A stretch of DNA of 8,025 bases from Propionibacteriaceae bacterium (GTDB taxonomy: Bacteria > Actinomycetota > Actinomycetes > Propionibacteriales > Propionibacteriaceae), in the NCBI GenBank assembly GCA_009778535.1, contig WRJP01000084.1:1-8025 (forward strand), given 5' to 3'. The position numbers were made by a program, and so were the translations under genes. Shown here in pieces: positions 1 through 6,431 of the stretch (position 1 is its first letter; each line of letters opens with the position of its first letter). Below the pieces are notes generated by a model. The model was given only the letters and a program-made list of their open reading frames with translations. It ran no database searches and was not told the DNA's origin.

Positions 1-217
1 GATTACTGTGCGATATGACGGTCTCAATACTGCGGAAACCCCGGCGCGCAGGTGTACCATTGAGTGAATCGCTTGGCAGGCAATGAGTTCCGCGGAGGGA
101 AGTGCATCGAGATGCCGCAAATGCGTAGATTAATGGGGATCAACGCACCAGCTACAAAGCTCAAACCACCGACCGCAAACGAGCCTGGTCAGCAACAACG
201 TTTGTTGCCGCTTCGCT

Positions 218-245
218 CTTGAAGATCGAGTGTCGGGCGTATTTT
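218..245 (+). promoter_or_regulatory. Possible korA promoter
   Basis: CTTGAA at 218-223 and TATTTT at 240-245 are separated by 16 bases and lie about 85 bases before the korA start. The -35 matches the consensus only partly and the -10 is weak. Placement before the AT-rich leader is reasonable, but this is a low-confidence reading by eye, and other hexamer pairs in the leader are about as good. Confidence 0.2.
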
Positions 246-255
246 AGAACCACAA

Positions 256-271
256 AAAACTGATCAATTTT
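256..271. promoter_or_regulatory. Imperfect palindrome upstream of korA (possible operator)
   Basis: The 16-base sequence AAAACTGATCAATTTT is a palindrome centred on TGATCA with a single mismatched pair (C260 against A267). It lies 60 bases before the korA start, downstream of the candidate promoter, where a dimeric regulator could bind. I do not recognise it as a specific regulator's box. It shares the TGATCA-like core of FNR-type sites but lacks their TTGAT-N4-ATCAA spacing. Confidence 0.3.
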
Positions 272-292
272 GAAAACATTGAAGCTATTGGG

Positions 293-310
293 GGCAGCCG
301 AATGGCTGTC
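293..310 (+). promoter_or_regulatory. Leader hairpin just before the korA ribosome binding site
   Basis: GGCAGCC (293-299) can pair with GGCTGTC (304-310) across a four-base loop, using one G-U pair. The stem ends nine bases before the AAGGAGG ribosome binding site. It has no T-run, so it is not a terminator. It could stabilise the 5' end of the korAB message or affect ribosome access. No functional evidence is available. Confidence 0.35.
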
Positions 311-319
311 CGAGTGAGT

Positions 320-326
320 AAGGAGG
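320..326 (+). promoter_or_regulatory. korA ribosome binding site
   Basis: AAGGAGG is a near-perfect Shine-Dalgarno sequence, four bases before ATG at 331. It is the strongest such site near the open frame's start and fixes the korA start. Confidence 0.8.
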
Positions 327-330
327 CCCA

Positions 331-2181
331 ATGACTGGGCTTGACAGTGTTGTTAGTGTCGTTATCCGTTTCGCTGGGGATTCGGGCGATGGCATCCAGG
401 TAGTTGGCGAATGCTTCGCAGCGGAGACGGCCTTAGCAGGCAACGACTTCTTCACGTTGCCGAATTATCCAGCGGAGATTAGAGCGCCGCAAGGGACGAT
501 AGGCGGAGTATCCAGCTATCAGGTGCAGATTGCAGATTCAGAGATTTTTACCCCTGGTGATCGTCCTGGGGTGTTGGTTGCATTTAATCCGGCGGCATTA
601 AAGGCAAATCTGGCCGATTTGGAGCACGGCGGCTTAATCATTGTCGATACCGCAGAGTTCACGCCGCGCTCGCTCACGAAGGCTGGCTATACCGAGAACC
701 CGCTAGAAGATGGCAGTTTGGATGACTACAACTTGACGGCGTTCAACTTTACCGAACAAACGCAGCAGGCAGTCGAGTCGCTGGGTCTGAGCCGCAAAGA
801 CGCGAATCGAACACGTAATTTCTACGCTTTGGGTTTGGTGAGTTGGTTGTATGGCAAGCCAATTGAACCCACTGTGGATTTTTTGGAGCAAAAGTTCGCA
901 AACTCACCGCTGATAATGCAGGCAAACATCGCTGCGTTGAAAGCCGGCAACATCTTTGGGGATGCCTCAGACATGTTTGCCACCCGATATGAGGTGAAGA
1001 AAGCCGATCTGCCTGCGGGAACCTACCGGCAAATCTCCGGCAACCGTGCCACCGCCTACGCTCTGATGGCTGCCGCTGCCAGAGCAGATATGAAACTTTT
1101 CCTGGGTGCATACCCGATCACACCAGCTTCTGATGTGCTGCACTTCTTGGCTGAGGCGAAAGCGCATGGCGTGATGACATATCAGGCTGAAGATGAGATA
1201 GCAGCGGCGTGTTCTGCTATCGGGGCATCGTTCGCTGGAAATCTTGGGGTGACGGTGACATCAGGGCCGGGTATGGACTTGAAGACCGAAGCGATCGGTT
1301 TGGCGGTCATGCTGGAGTTGCCGCTGGTCGTGGTCAATGTACAGCGCGGCGGCCCGTCAACTGGCCTTCCCACCAAGACAGAACAGGCCGATCTGCTACA
1401 AGCGCTATTCGGGCGGCATGGAGAGGCGCCGCTGCCGGTATTAGCTGCGGGTTCCCCAGCGGATTGTTTCACTGCGGTATACGAGGCTGCCAGAATCGCG
1501 GTCAAATATCGCACTCCGGTGATTTGTTTGACTGACGGCTATTTGGGTAACGGTGCTGAACCGTGGAAGATTCCTGACATCGCCGCACTGCCGCCGATCG
1601 AACCAGGGTTCGCTACCGAGCCGAACGGCGCAGATGAAAAGTATTTGCCGTATTTCCGCGATTCGCAGACTTTGGCTAGGTCTTGGGCTATCCCAGGCAC
1701 ACCTGGTTTGGAGCATCGCATCGGTGGGCTGGAGAAGACTCCGGAAACTGGCGCTGTCGCGTACGATCCGCAAAGCCACGCCACGATGATTGAGTTGCGC
1801 AAGCAGAAGATTGCTGGCATCGAAGTGCCTAACTGCCGCTTGGATGACCCCGATGGCGACGCGAAGGTGTGCTTGGTGAGCTGGGGGTCGGCATATGGCG
1901 CAGTGTGGGCAGCCACGTCGCGTATCCGTGATACCGGTCGAAAAATCGCCCGCATTCAATTGCGGTGGCTAAATCCGCTGCCGCCTAATATGGGTGAGGC
2001 TTTGGCCAAATATGATCGGGTGATCGTTCCGGAAGTGAACCAGGGTCAATTGGCGTGGCTATTGCGCGCCAAATACCTGAAAGAAGTGGAGCAGTACAAC
2101 CGCACCTTCGGTTTGCCGCTGTCACAGGCTGAGTTGATTGACTATTTGATACCGATTATTGATGCGGAGGAGTCGAAATGA
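331..2181 (+). CDS. korA: 2-oxoacid:ferredoxin oxidoreductase, fused gamma/alpha subunit (KorA)
   Basis: Large subunit of a cytoplasmic 2-oxoacid:ferredoxin oxidoreductase, most likely for 2-oxoglutarate (2-oxoglutarate + CoA + oxidised ferredoxin to succinyl-CoA + CO2 + reduced ferredoxin, reversible). The 616 residues are a fusion: a gamma domain at about 10-195, opening with the IRFAGDSGDG motif, then the alpha ThDP-pyrimidine domain at about 235-470 and a C-terminal domain to the end. The YPITP motif, which contacts the substrate carboxylate in this family, is at 261-265. QAEDE at 285-289 probably supplies the glutamate that activates ThDP, and RGGPSTGLPTK at 339-349 is a strong family signature. 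Length and the LEHRIGG and DDPDGDAKV segments read like actinobacterial KorA (about 620-650 residues). It overlaps korB by four bases, so translation is probably coupled. Substrate is inferred from resemblance; pyruvate or a branched-chain oxoacid is possible but less likely. Confidence 0.93.
   Translation: MTGLDSVVSVVIRFAGDSGDGIQVVGECFAAETALAGNDFFTLPNYPAEIRAPQGTIGGVSSYQVQIADSEIFTPGDRPGVLVAFNPAALKANLADLEHGGLIIVDTAEFTPRSLTKAGYTENPLEDGSLDDYNLTAFNFTEQTQQAVESLGLSRKDANRTRNFYALGLVSWLYGKPIEPTVDFLEQKFANSPLIMQANIAALKAGNIFGDASDMFATRYEVKKADLPAGTYRQISGNRATAYALMAAAARADMKLFLGAYPITPASDVLHFLAEAKAHGVMTYQAEDEIAAACSAIGASFAGNLGVTVTSGPGMDLKTEAIGLAVMLELPLVVVNVQRGGPSTGLPTKTEQADLLQALFGRHGEAPLPVLAAGSPADCFTAVYEAARIAVKYRTPVICLTDGYLGNGAEPWKIPDIAALPPIEPGFATEPNGADEKYLPYFRDSQTLARSWAIPGTPGLEHRIGGLEKTPETGAVAYDPQSHATMIELRKQKIAGIEVPNCRLDDPDGDAKVCLVSWGSAYGAVWAATSRIRDTGRKIARIQLRWLNPLPPNMGEALAKYDRVIVPEVNQGQLAWLLRAKYLKEVEQYNRTFGLPLSQAELIDYLIPIIDAEESK
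2166..2172 (+). promoter_or_regulatory. korB ribosome binding site inside the end of korA
   Basis: GGAGGAG lies within the last codons of korA, seven bases (counted from GGAGG) before the korB ATG at 2178. With the ATGA overlap it supports coupled translation of the two subunits. Confidence 0.75.
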
Positions 2182-3194
2182 GTTCGGATTTGAATCTTGG
2201 AACGTCTGCTGCGACGGCATTGACACGGCAGGATTTCGTTCCAAGCACGGAGGTGCGTTGGTGCCCAGGTTGTGGCGACTATGCGGTGCTGGCTTCGTTG
2301 CTAGGTTTACTACCTACTTTCGGCATTCCGAAGGAAAATTTCGTGGTCGTATCTGGTATCGGCTGTTCTTCACGTTTTCCGTACTATGTTGACACTTACG
2401 GCATGCACGGCATCCATGGCCGCCCGGCTGCTATCGCCACCGGTGTCGCCTTGGCGAATGAGGATTTGTCCGTGATGGTTGTCACTGGAGATGGGGACGC
2501 GTTGGCGATTGGCGGGAACCATTTGATTCATGCTCTGCGGCGCAATGTCAATATCACGATCATTTTGTTCAACAACCGTATTTACGGTTTGACGAAGGGA
2601 CAGGCATCGCCTACTTCAGAGTGTGGCAAGATTACAAAATCGACGCCGTTTGGTTTGATTGAAGAACCATTCAACGTGGTATCGCTCGCGTTGGGTGCGG
2701 GAGCGACTTTTGTAGCACGTACCGTTGATTCGCAGCGGGAGCATCTGACAACAACGTTGAAAGCCGCGATTGAACATAAGGGCGCGTCCTTGGTAGAAGT
2801 CTTCCAGAACTGCCAAATCTTCAACAATGGTGCCTTTGAAGCTCTCAAAGACCCAGAAGCGGAACTCATCCGATTGGAACATGGCCAGCCGGTTCTTTTC
2901 GGGAAGGATAACCAACTTTGCATAACTCGCAACGCACAGGGTGTGCTCGTCTGCGCCAATGCTGGTGAGGCGACACCGATCGTCCATGATGCGCATCGCG
3001 TTGATTCCAGCCTGGCATTTGAACTGTCGCAGTTGACCGACATTGGTGTTATGCGTCGTGCGCCTATTGGCATCTTCCGTGACGTTGACCATCCGGCACT
3101 AGATGATCTGGCCAGAGCTCAACTCAGCTTCCCGAAAGACCGCGTCGCAGCGTTGCAGGAATACATAACGGGGAAAGATACCTGGACTATCTGA
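2178..3194 (+). CDS. korB: 2-oxoacid:ferredoxin oxidoreductase, beta subunit (KorB)
   Basis: Beta subunit (338 residues) of the KorAB complex; it binds ThDP diphosphate with magnesium and the [4Fe-4S] cluster that passes electrons to ferredoxin. The cluster cysteines appear to be C29 and C32 (WCPGCG), C63 (GIGCS) and C212 (NCQIFN), the spacing expected of the family. The ThDP motif begins GDGD at 104-107 and ends with NN at 132-133, followed by IYGLTKGQ. The N-terminal 20 residues before the first cysteine are usual for this group. No separate ferredoxin-like delta subunit is encoded nearby, so a free ferredoxin is the likely partner, as in two-gene KorAB systems. The gene ends in three consecutive in-frame stops (TGA TAG TAA, 3192-3200). 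No T-rich terminator hairpin follows, so some transcription may run into the next gene. Confidence 0.93.
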   Translation: MSSDLNLGTSAATALTRQDFVPSTEVRWCPGCGDYAVLASLLGLLPTFGIPKENFVVVSGIGCSSRFPYYVDTYGMHGIHGRPAAIATGVALANEDLSVMVVTGDGDALAIGGNHLIHALRRNVNITIILFNNRIYGLTKGQASPTSECGKITKSTPFGLIEEPFNVVSLALGAGATFVARTVDSQREHLTTTLKAAIEHKGASLVEVFQNCQIFNNGAFEALKDPEAELIRLEHGQPVLFGKDNQLCITRNAQGVLVCANAGEATPIVHDAHRVDSSLAFELSQLTDIGVMRRAPIGIFRDVDHPALDDLARAQLSFPKDRVAALQEYITGKDTWTI

Positions 3195-3396
3195 TAGTAA
3201 AACACGTCGCACTGCGATCTCATCTGACGGGCACACTATCAGCGGGAGGCTGATTCCAAATCAGTCGACGAGCTTTGGCGACCGACGCGAAGCGGAACGA
3301 ATATCGCCGAAGTGAGGGCGATAGTTGGCCGCATGGTTTAGAGTGTGTCAAGTAATTCTGCCCAAAATGGTGTCGGCAGAACCTGGGGAGGATACT
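3195..3396 (+). promoter_or_regulatory. Leader region between korB and the radical SAM gene
   Basis: About 200 bases with no gene I can support. Two perfect hairpins are visible: CTGATT/AATCAG with a CCA loop (3250-3264) and TATCGCC/GGCGATA with an eight-base loop (3302-3323). Neither is followed by a T-run, so neither looks like an intrinsic terminator. No DtxR/IdeR or Fur box, cobalamin riboswitch or T-box core sequence was recognised. The frame of the radical SAM gene is open back to a TTG at 3325, but these 24 extra codons lack a ribosome binding site and family resemblance. The region may hold the radical SAM/transporter promoter, though I see no clear -35/-10 pair. Confidence 0.4.
3385..3391 (+). 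promoter_or_regulatory. Ribosome binding site that sets the radical SAM start
   Basis: GGGGAGG is a strong Shine-Dalgarno sequence five bases before TTG at 3397. The in-frame ATG at 3367, GTG at 3370 and TTG at 3325 have no comparable site. This is the main argument for the TTG start. Confidence 0.7.
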
Positions 3397-4398
3397 TTGA
3401 TAGTTTCGTGGATGACGACCAATGAGTGCAATTTGAAGTGTGAGCACTGCTATCAGGATGCTGGTGAGGCTCAGGAAAATGAGCTTTCAACGCAAGAAGC
3501 GTTTACGATGATCGACCAGATTGCAAAAGCCGGTTTTAGGATCATGATTTTCTCTGGCGGGGAACCGCTACTGCGCCCTGACATCTTCGATTTGGTGGCA
3601 CATGCGGCAGCTCGCGGCCTGCGTCCGGTTTTCGGCACCAATGGAATCCTCATTACCGAAGAAGTGGCTCAGCGCTTGAAAGACTGCGGTGCCGTAGCGA
3701 TGGGTATCAGCGTGGACAGCCTAGACCCTGCTCGTCATGATCGCTTCCGCGGCTTAGAGCGAGCTTTCGAACTGACGAAACAAGGGATTGAGAACTGCAA
3801 GAAAGTTGGCCTGCCATTCCAACTACACACCACTGTCGTAGATTGGAATAAGCACGAAATCTGCGACATCACTGACTTTGCCGTCGACGTCGGTGCAACT
3901 GCCCACTACATCTTCTTCCTCATTCCAGTTGGTCGCGGTGTCTACATCCAGGACACTTCGCTGGAGGTGCTGGAAAACGAAGAACTGCTGCGCGCCATCA
4001 TGAAAAAGCAAACCGAAGTCTCAATCGATGTGAAGCCAACCTGCGCACCCCAATTCATGCGAGTCGCCGCGCAAAATGAAGTCAATACCCGATTTAATCG
4101 GGGCTGTTTGGCCGGACTGACCTACGCTGTCATTGGGTCAGGTGGCATAGTGCGACCCTGCGCGTACATGACCGAAACAGCAGGTGACGTTCGCGTAACC
4201 CCGTTTGACGAGATTTGGGCAAATAGCGAAGTTTTCAAAACCCTGCGTACCCAGAACTACGGCGGTGCCTGTGGCACTTGCGATTTCAATGAGGCTTGTG
4301 GAGGTTGCCGCGCCCGAGCCGCCTATTACCATGATGGCGACATTCTTGCCCAAGACCTCTATTGTGCCTACGGCCAGCAGCTACTGCCGGTCGAGTGA
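3397..4398 (+). CDS. Radical SAM/SPASM protein, NirJ2/AhbD-like
   Basis: Radical SAM enzyme of 333 residues, counted from TTG 3397. This start gives MIVSWMTTNEC, placing the first cluster cysteine at residue 11 as in relatives. The SAM-cluster motif CxxxCxxC is C11, C15, C18; GGEP at 54-57 binds SAM. The C-terminal SPASM region has all seven expected cysteines for two auxiliary [4Fe-4S] clusters: C237, C255, C292, C295, C301, C304 and C323, plus C216 in a TCAPQFM segment. TCAPQFM, HTTVVDWNKHEI and GGCRARA recall the NirJ2/AhbD group, in which AhbD decarboxylates the propionates of iron-coproporphyrin III to make heme in sulfate reducers and methanogens. That assignment is from memory of the family. 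Other SPASM enzymes, including peptide maturases, are possible, but no small precursor gene is evident beside it. The transporter starts 38 bases downstream, implying one operon. No other heme gene is in the window. Confidence 0.85.
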   Translation: MIVSWMTTNECNLKCEHCYQDAGEAQENELSTQEAFTMIDQIAKAGFRIMIFSGGEPLLRPDIFDLVAHAAARGLRPVFGTNGILITEEVAQRLKDCGAVAMGISVDSLDPARHDRFRGLERAFELTKQGIENCKKVGLPFQLHTTVVDWNKHEICDITDFAVDVGATAHYIFFLIPVGRGVYIQDTSLEVLENEELLRAIMKKQTEVSIDVKPTCAPQFMRVAAQNEVNTRFNRGCLAGLTYAVIGSGGIVRPCAYMTETAGDVRVTPFDEIWANSEVFKTLRTQNYGGACGTCDFNEACGGCRARAAYYHDGDILAQDLYCAYGQQLLPVE

Positions 4399-4420
4399 AT
4401 CCCCCAGATGCTTAAAAGAA

Positions 4421-4436
4421 AAGGAAATAGTTTTCC
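4421..4436 (+). promoter_or_regulatory. Ribosome binding site of the binding-protein gene, within a small hairpin
   Basis: AAGGAA (4421-4426) is the only Shine-Dalgarno candidate, ten bases before ATG 4437. GGAAA (4423-4427) is exactly complementary to TTTCC (4432-4436) across the loop TAGT, so the site could be partly occluded when ribosomes are not arriving from the radical SAM gene. The stem is only five pairs and its effect may be small. Confidence 0.4.
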
Positions 4437-5417
4437 ATGTCAAGATTCAAGAAATCGAAGCTGATCGGCGCATGCCTGCTCAGCTCCTTACTAGCTCTAT
4501 CACTGGTTGGCTGTAGCCCAGACGTGCCGAGTAGCCCTGCGCCTACCGGCAGCCAGGGAACAACCACGCATGAGTTTGTAGACGACCTGGGAAACCAGGT
4601 GGTCGTAGCTAACCCCGAGCGAGTCGTCGCCTGCATGGGCAGCTTCGCTAACCTGTGGGAACTGGCCGGTGGCTCTCTAGTAGGGATTTCAGATGACGCC
4701 CTAGATCAGTACGAGATCGCCTCGACAGGCGCTAGCCTGATCGGCGACTTCACCGCGCCGAATCTGGAACTGATAATGGCGCTGGAACCAGATTTCGTCC
4801 TCATGACTGCTTCTACTGGCGGGAAAGGCGGTGGGAGCGGCCATGTTGACCTGCGTGAACCCCTGGTGGCAGCCGGTATCACAGTTGCGTACTTCAACGT
4901 TATTACCTTTGCTGATTATCTACGAACACTAGAAACGCTTACGAAAATCACTGGGCGTGACGACCTGTTCCAAGCTAACGGTACGGCAGTGCAGGATCAG
5001 ATCAATGCCACCATTGCGGCGCAAAAGACCTTGCCCGCACCACCGACAGTGCTGCTGATGACCACTTTCTCCGGCGGCACCAGGGTGCAGGACCCGACAA
5101 CGATGACCGGCGCGATATTGGCGGAACTGGGCGCAAAGAACCTGGCTGAGGATTATCCCAGTCTGCTGCGAGATTTCAGTCTGGAGACGGTGATTGAGTT
5201 GAACCCCGATCATATTCTCGTCGTTCCCATGGGAAATGATGTTGCAGCGATGACGAAGAACCTTGAAGAGGCCACAGCCGCGAATCCGGCTTGGGCTACT
5301 CTGAACGCGGTGAAGAATGGTAACTACCGCACTCTCGACCCGGCGCTTTTCCTCTATAAGCCAAACGCGAACTGGGGAAAGAGCTACCAAACGTTGTCAG
5401 ACATACTTTTCGCCTAA
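4437..5417 (+). CDS. ABC importer substrate-binding lipoprotein, FecB/BtuF type
   Basis: Extracytoplasmic binding protein of 326 residues for an iron-chelate, heme or corrinoid importer. The N-terminus is a lipoprotein signal: basic residues (RFKKSK), a hydrophobic stretch at about 9-24, then the lipobox LVGC with the lipidated cysteine at C26. A serine/proline-rich linker follows, then the two-lobed fold of the Peripla_BP_2 family: DDLGN and the NPERVVACMGS strand early, LELIMALEPDFVLM in the first lobe, and ELNPDHILVVPMG and FLYKPNANWG in the second. Length is normal. The ligand cannot be read from these motifs. The gene lies between the radical SAM gene (38 bases upstream) and its own permease (6 bases downstream). 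Membrane-anchored attachment fits a cell without an outer membrane. Confidence 0.9.
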   Translation: MSRFKKSKLIGACLLSSLLALSLVGCSPDVPSSPAPTGSQGTTTHEFVDDLGNQVVVANPERVVACMGSFANLWELAGGSLVGISDDALDQYEIASTGASLIGDFTAPNLELIMALEPDFVLMTASTGGKGGGSGHVDLREPLVAAGITVAYFNVITFADYLRTLETLTKITGRDDLFQANGTAVQDQINATIAAQKTLPAPPTVLLMTTFSGGTRVQDPTTMTGAILAELGAKNLAEDYPSLLRDFSLETVIELNPDHILVVPMGNDVAAMTKNLEEATAANPAWATLNAVKNGNYRTLDPALFLYKPNANWGKSYQTLSDILFA

Positions 5418-5423
5418 GATACG

Positions 5424-6431
5424 ATGAGCCCGCTGCGGGGAAAGAGTTCAACACTGGTCGCTACGGTGGCGATCAGCGGCTTCTTAGTCCTCGTTACGGG
5501 CGCAGCATTTTTCGTCGGCTCTAGTTCGGTCGGTTTCGGAGAATTCTGGGCTCTAATAAGCGGCGGAGAGATCGCCGACAGCGCGCGCAGCATTTTACTC
5601 AATGTCCGCTTCCCGCGGGTTTTGGCAGCGCTCTTGGCTGGCTCGGCCTTGGCGGTAGCTGGCGCGATCATACAGTCGGTACTGAATAACCCGCTGGCTA
5701 GCCCGAACATCATCGGTATCAACTCCGGAGCCGGGCTGGCGGTACTGCTGACCAGCTCAATGTTCGTTGGCGCACCCTACTTGCAACCGATAGCCGCCTT
5801 CGGTGGAGCCTTACTTACAGCCCTAATCATTTTCGCTATCTCACTTGGCACCAATACTTCACGGCTTACGGTTGTGCTGGCTGGTATCGCGCTTTCCACC
5901 ATCTTTGGTGCCGGTATGAATGCAATCTTGATCGTCAACCCCGATGCCTACGTCGGTGCCAGCACCTTCCTGGTCGGCGGTTTGGCCGGTGTCACTATGG
6001 GCAAGATAGTGTGGTCGGCGATCTATGTTGTGGGCGGTCTGGTATTGGCACTGTTACTGGGAGACAAACTCAACGTGCTTTCGCTGGGCGACACCACAGC
6101 CCATTCGCTGGGGATGCATGTTGGGCACTGGCGCTTGGGATTGTTGGGACTGGCAGCATTACTGTCTGGAGCGGCCGTGAGTTTTGCTGGGCTGCTTGGT
6201 TTTGTCGGCTTGATCGTCCCACATATGGTCAAATTCATCGTTGGACACAACAATCGGATCGTCTTGCCACTCAGCGCAGCGCTCGGGGCGGGTTTCGTCG
6301 TCTTTAGCGACTTGGCGGCGCGAGTCATTTTCGCACCGTACGAAATGCCTGTCGGCATCCTGATGGCCTTCTTGGGCGGCCCCTTCTTTGTCTACTTAAT
6401 ATTGCGAAACCGGCGGTACGGCGATGGGTGA
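5424..6431 (+). CDS. ABC importer permease, FecCD family
   Basis: Integral membrane subunit (335 residues), probably a homodimer forming the import channel with about ten helices each, as in BtuC and related proteins. Family landmarks are RFPRVLAALLAG (62-73), NNPLASPNIIGINSG (88-102), GFVGLIVPH (259-267, close to the ATPase-contacting loop) and a C-terminal MPVGILMAFLGGPFF segment. A hydrophobic first helix begins near residue 10. Only one permease gene is present, consistent with a homodimer. The ATG lies six bases after the binding-protein stop and lacks a good Shine-Dalgarno, so translation is probably coupled to the upstream gene. It overlaps the ATPase gene by eight bases. The family covers siderophore, heme and vitamin B12 import, so the substrate remains open. 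Confidence 0.92.
   Translation: MSPLRGKSSTLVATVAISGFLVLVTGAAFFVGSSSVGFGEFWALISGGEIADSARSILLNVRFPRVLAALLAGSALAVAGAIIQSVLNNPLASPNIIGINSGAGLAVLLTSSMFVGAPYLQPIAAFGGALLTALIIFAISLGTNTSRLTVVLAGIALSTIFGAGMNAILIVNPDAYVGASTFLVGGLAGVTMGKIVWSAIYVVGGLVLALLLGDKLNVLSLGDTTAHSLGMHVGHWRLGLLGLAALLSGAAVSFAGLLGFVGLIVPHMVKFIVGHNNRIVLPLSAALGAGFVVFSDLAARVIFAPYEMPVGILMAFLGGPFFVYLILRNRRYGDG

Larger units (their letters stand above)
1..319. other. Upstream region without a recognised gene
   Basis: No convincing gene is visible. Short plus-strand frames are open at the left edge: one covers bases 3-83 and stops with TGA at 84-86, ending in residues LSESLGRQ; a second stops with TGA at 65-67. Either could be the tail of an upstream gene, but neither resembles a family I know. 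A 52-codon frame with a GTG start at 64 and a stop near 220 has no Shine-Dalgarno and no recognisable motif. The minus strand is open over roughly 27-188 but also lacks a supported start. Bases 240-320 are more AT-rich and probably hold the korA promoter and leader. Confidence 0.5.

Noticed and set aside
64..222. 52-codon plus-strand frame starting at GTG 64
   Set aside because: No ribosome site and no recognisable protein motif.
3192..3200. Three tandem stop codons at the end of korB
   Set aside because: Seen clearly but needs no special explanation; tandem stops are common enough.
3249..3265. tRNA-Trp-like anticodon arm (stem GCTGA/TCAGT, loop TTCCAAA)
   Set aside because: No acceptor stem, D-arm or TTCGA-type T-arm at the required distances; probably a simple leader hairpin.
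3325..3396. N-terminal extension of the radical SAM protein from TTG 3325 or ATG 3367
   Set aside because: No ribosome binding site before those starts and the residues do not resemble the family; TTG 3397 has a strong site at the right distance.
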